NCBI GenBank assembly: GCA_021817915.1
Contig: JAKAFV010000022.1
Span: 1-6,980 of the forward strand
Length of the DNA: 6,980 bases
Direction: 5' to 3'
Source of the DNA: a bacterium
Lineage (GTDB): Bacteria > Patescibacteriota > Minisyncoccia > UBA6257 > UBA9933
Part shown: positions 4,903 through 6,980 of the stretch, piece after piece
Layout of the letters: every line of letters begins with the position of its first letter
Position numbering within the stretch: the stretch's first letter is position 1
Notes under the pieces: generated by a model
Database searches by the model: none
What the model was told of the DNA's origin: nothing
The model's input: only the letters and a program-made list of their open reading frames with translations
Program-made: the position numbers and the translations under genes

Positions 4903-6239
4903 TATTCTTGCCTGAATTTATCTATTGACCTGAAGCTTACTTTCTCCGGGTCAAATTTAAGCTTGACGCTGCCTATGGGGCCGTTTCTGTGCTTGGCAAT
5001 AATAATTTCCGCGCTATTTTGTTCTTCTGGCGACAAATCTAACTTTGCTTTGTCTTTTCTGTAAATAAACATAACAACGTCGGCATCCTGCTCTATTGAA
5101 CCGCTTTCGCGAAGGTCGGACAGGCGGGGAACTTTTACGTCTCGTTGTTCTACGGCGCGGGAAAGCTGGGCAGCCGCTAAAACGGGCACTTCAAGCTCGC
5201 GCGCCAAGGCTTTTAATCCACGGCTTACCTCCGTCATTGCCGCCACCATGTTGTCGGTGTGGTTTCTGGGCTGGATTAATTGAAGGTAATCAACAACTAA
5301 TAATCCCAGGCCATGTTCAATTTGAAGCCGGCGCGCCATTGATCGGAGCTGGATAATATTTGCCGAAGGGGTGTCGTCTATGTAAATAGGCGCTTGCGCC
5401 AGGCGGTCTAGCGCCGCTTGAATCATTTCAAACTCTATTTCGTCTTTTATTCTTCCGCTTCGCAGTTCCCAAAGGGCGACCTGGGCTTCGGAAGCGATAA
5501 TTCTATCTACGATTTGGTCCCGCGACATTTCAAGCGAAAAAATTCCAACCGGAAGTTTTGTTTTAACGGCGGCATTTCTGGCGATGTCCAAGCACAAAGC
5601 GGTTTTTCCCAAAGAAGGCCTAGCGCCTAAAACTATCAAGTCTGATTTTTGAAGCCCGGAAAGGTAAGAATCTATTTCGTCATAGCCCGTGGTTATTCCG
5701 CGGAGCCCCTTTTCTCCCTGGTGGAGTTTTTCTATTCTCTCATACGCCGCTTTGAGCTCGTCTTTTATCGGAACGAAGTTTTGCGGGCGCGATTGCTGGC
5801 TAATGGAAAAAATTCTTTGCTCAATATCGTCAAGCAAGTCTTCCGTGTCTCCGGAAGTGTCAAAAACCTTTTCGGTTATTTCGGAAGAAGCGCCAATTAG
5901 TTCGCGGAGAACTTTTTTCTGGCGGACAATTTTGGCGTAATAGGCAATGTGGCTGGCAGTCGGGACGGAATTGATGATATCGGTGAGATAGCTCGCGCCG
6001 CCGACTTCATTTAATCGGCCGTTGTCTTTAAGTTTTTTATTGACGCTTAAAACATCTATCGGTTCGCCTTTTTCAAAAAGTTCAAAAATCGCGTCAAATA
6101 TTTTTGCATGGGAAGGCTGGTAAAAATCTGAAGGCTTTATTAAGTCCGCCACTTTAATAATGGCTTCTTTGTCCAACATTAACGCTCCCAGAACCGAGCG
6201 TTCGGCTTCTAAATCTTGAGGGGGAAGTTTTAAATCCAT
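4902..6239 (-). CDS. dnaB: replicative DNA helicase DnaB
   Basis: This is the hexameric ATP-driven helicase that unwinds DNA 5'-3' at the replication fork. At 445 aa it is full length and has no intein. The N-terminal helical domain (about 4-105) starts with the typical PPQDLEAERSVLGALMLD. It is joined by a linker (about 106-180) to the RecA-like motor that begins GITTGYDEIDSYLSGL. Walker A is GARPSLGKT at 205-213. The catalytic glutamate lies in SLEMS (E237). Walker B is LLVVDYLQL at 313-321 (D317). LSDLRESGSIEQDADVVMFIYR at 373-394 includes the usual arginine-finger region. KHRNGPIG near 416-423 is also standard. No SD precedes the ATG at 6239; the bases upstream are the AT-rich repeat spacer. 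It runs in the same direction as cysS, 95 bases downstream of that gene, and converges on pheT. Confidence 0.97.
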   Translation of the reverse strand: MDLKLPPQDLEAERSVLGALMLDKEAIIKVADLIKPSDFYQPSHAKIFDAIFELFEKGEPIDVLSVNKKLKDNGRLNEVGGASYLTDIINSVPTASHIAYYAKIVRQKKVLRELIGASSEITEKVFDTSGDTEDLLDDIEQRIFSISQQSRPQNFVPIKDELKAAYERIEKLHQGEKGLRGITTGYDEIDSYLSGLQKSDLIVLGARPSLGKTALCLDIARNAAVKTKLPVGIFSLEMSRDQIVDRIIASEAQVALWELRSGRIKDEIEFEMIQAALDRLAQAPIYIDDTPSANIIQLRSMARRLQIEHGLGLLVVDYLQLIQPRNHTDNMVAAMTEVSRGLKALARELEVPVLAAAQLSRAVEQRDVKVPRLSDLRESGSIEQDADVVMFIYRKDKAKLDLSPEEQNSAEIIIAKHRNGPIGSVKLKFDPEKVSFRSIDKFRQE

Positions 6240-6334
6240 AAAATTAAAATTCTAAATTCCAAACACTAAATTCTAAATAAATCCCAATTAACAAAATACA
6301 AAATTCAAAACGTTTAGGATTTAGATATTAGAAT
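6240..6334. repeat. AT-rich repeat spacer between cysS and dnaB
   Basis: The spacer is built of degenerate units. AAATTCTAAAT/AAATTCC-type units occur in the left part (about 6246-6280), and CAAAATACAAAATTC lies at 6293-6307. Inverted units (TTTAGGATTTAGATATTAGAATTTAGGATTT) run from about 6313 into the end of cysS, so that the cysS TAA itself (6335-6337) falls within a unit. Left and right parts are imperfect reverse complements and could pair. It must also hold any dnaB promoter, but I cannot pick convincing -35 and -10 boxes. Confidence 0.6.
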
Positions 6335-6980
6335 TTAGGATTTGCGAAAGACTGGTCCTTTGGCCGTGTCTTCTATAAGGTATCCTAACTTTTCTATTTG
6401 TTTTCGCAAGGCGTCAGCTTGAATAAATTGTTTATTATTCCTTAATAACTCGCGTTTTTCCGCCAAGTCCTTTATTTTTTGCGGTATTTCGGCTGATTTT
6501 TTAGACTTCACGCTTTTTAGTCCAAGCCCTAAAACCTTGTCAAAATCCAATAATAACCGTTTTTTGTCTTGATTCGGCAAATTTTTTTCTTTTATAACTT
6601 CCCATACAATCGAAAGCGCCTTTGGAGTATTTAAGTCGTCGTTTATGGCGGTTAAAAACATTTTTTCGTATCTCTCCGCCAATTTTTTACTTGCCCGCCG
6701 TAGTTTTAACGTAGGCGGGTTTTTTTTGGCGGCGAATTCGTTTATATGCCGGTAAAGGCGGTTTAGCGAATTTTGGCTCGCCACAATTGATTGCCAAGTG
6801 AAATTTAATTTTTTTCTGTAATGCGTTCCAAGAAGCAGATAGCGGAACGCCGAGATATCAACGTTATTTTTTTCTAAATCGCGAAGCGTAAAAATATTGC
6901 CGAGCGATTTTGACATTTTTTCGCCATTAACCAAAAGATGTTCGCCGTGAATCCAGAATTTGCTGAATTTTTTTCCGGTG
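6335..6980 (-). CDS. cysS: cysteine--tRNA ligase, C-terminal part (runs off the right edge)
   Basis: This is a class I synthetase that charges tRNA-Cys. About 215 residues are visible; the family is usually around 460-500. The frame is open to the window edge, so the TTG near 6934 is internal and not a start. Visible in order are FWIHGEHLLVNGEKMSKSLGN, which holds the KMSKS ATP-binding loop, and then TLRDLEK. The DALR-type helical anticodon domain follows (FRYLLLGTHYRKKLNFTWQSI, then NDDLNTPKALSIVWEVI). The typical C-terminus has a helical QADALRKQIEKLGYLIEDTAKGPVFRKS. The HIGH motif and zinc-binding residues lie outside the window. A stretch NPPTLKLRRAS between the two halves of the helical domain comes from a terminator-shaped palindrome (6694-6727). 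dnaB follows 95 bases later on the same strand. Confidence 0.95.
   Translation of the reverse strand, partial: TGKKFSKFWIHGEHLLVNGEKMSKSLGNIFTLRDLEKNNVDISAFRYLLLGTHYRKKLNFTWQSIVASQNSLNRLYRHINEFAAKKNPPTLKLRRASKKLAERYEKMFLTAINDDLNTPKALSIVWEVIKEKNLPNQDKKRLLLDFDKVLGLGLKSVKSKKSAEIPQKIKDLAEKRELLRNNKQFIQADALRKQIEKLGYLIEDTAKGPVFRKS
6694..6727 (+). repeat. terminator-shaped palindrome inside cysS, antisense to the gene
   Basis: On the plus strand CCCGCC (6694-6699) and GGCGGG (6714-6719) form a 6-bp GC stem, with partial pairing inside the 14-base loop (CGT/ACG or TA/TA). Eight T follow (6720-6727). That is a complete intrinsic-terminator shape pointing against cysS. On the coding strand it reads NPPTLKLRRA in frame, between the FAAKK helix end and the SKKLAERYEKMF helix. 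The stem core is the same CCCGCC/GGCGGG as in the true terminator at 4867-4902. Confidence 0.7.

Noticed and set aside
4810..5064. Rightward frames over the end of pheT and inside dnaB (also 5096-5356, 5418-5630, 5649-5940)
   Set aside because: They are shadows of the strongly conserved DnaB and PheT reading frames.
6932..6934. TTG as the start of a 199-aa protein
   Set aside because: The frame stays open to the window edge and reads a typical CysS sequence (FWIHGEHLLVNGEKMSKS), so the gene starts outside.

Overview
The window looks like a chromosomal fragment of a bacterium with a small, AT-rich genome. My best guess is a member of the Candidate Phyla Radiation (Patescibacteria, Parcubacteria-like). 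This is inference. It rests on the AT-rich coding style, housekeeping genes packed tightly without close Shine-Dalgarno (SD) sites, short MreC and MreD, a PheT lacking its tRNA-binding OB domain, and short low-complexity repeats inserted in frame in conserved proteins. The mreC gene ends with TGA at the place expected for the family, so TGA acts as a stop. That argues against the UGA-glycine code of Gracilibacteria and Absconditabacteria.

Layout. Positions 1-560 (+) hold the 3' end of an unrecognised gene and a small unrecognised gene (179-454), closed by an intrinsic terminator. A facing unrecognised gene (560-1039, -) has its own terminator and a good sigma-70-type promoter. This left kilobase differs from the rest: SD sites are strong, starts are GTG, and leucine codons are CTN-rich. 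From 1153 a rightward housekeeping cluster runs rnhB (RNase HII), mreC, mreD and pheT (Phe-tRNA synthetase beta). It meets the leftward dnaB (replicative helicase) at a perfect 36-bp palindrome that fills the gap between the two stop codons. A repeat-rich 95-base spacer separates dnaB from the leftward cysS (Cys-tRNA synthetase), which runs off the right edge.

How the genes work together. There is no single pathway. The recognised genes cover RNA removal from DNA (rnhB), replication-fork unwinding (dnaB), cell-wall elongation scaffolding (mreC, mreD) and tRNA charging (pheT, cysS). MreB, penicillin-binding protein and RodA partners, and PheS, are not in view.

Most unusual is the load of short inserted elements. 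rnhB and cysS each carry an in-frame hairpin shaped like an intrinsic terminator, and in both the T-run lies on the strand antisense to the gene. pheT, mreC and probably rnhB carry in-frame short tandem or direct repeats, and related AT-rich units fill the dnaB-cysS spacer. I did not find a defence system, CRISPR array, transposase, tRNA or rRNA.
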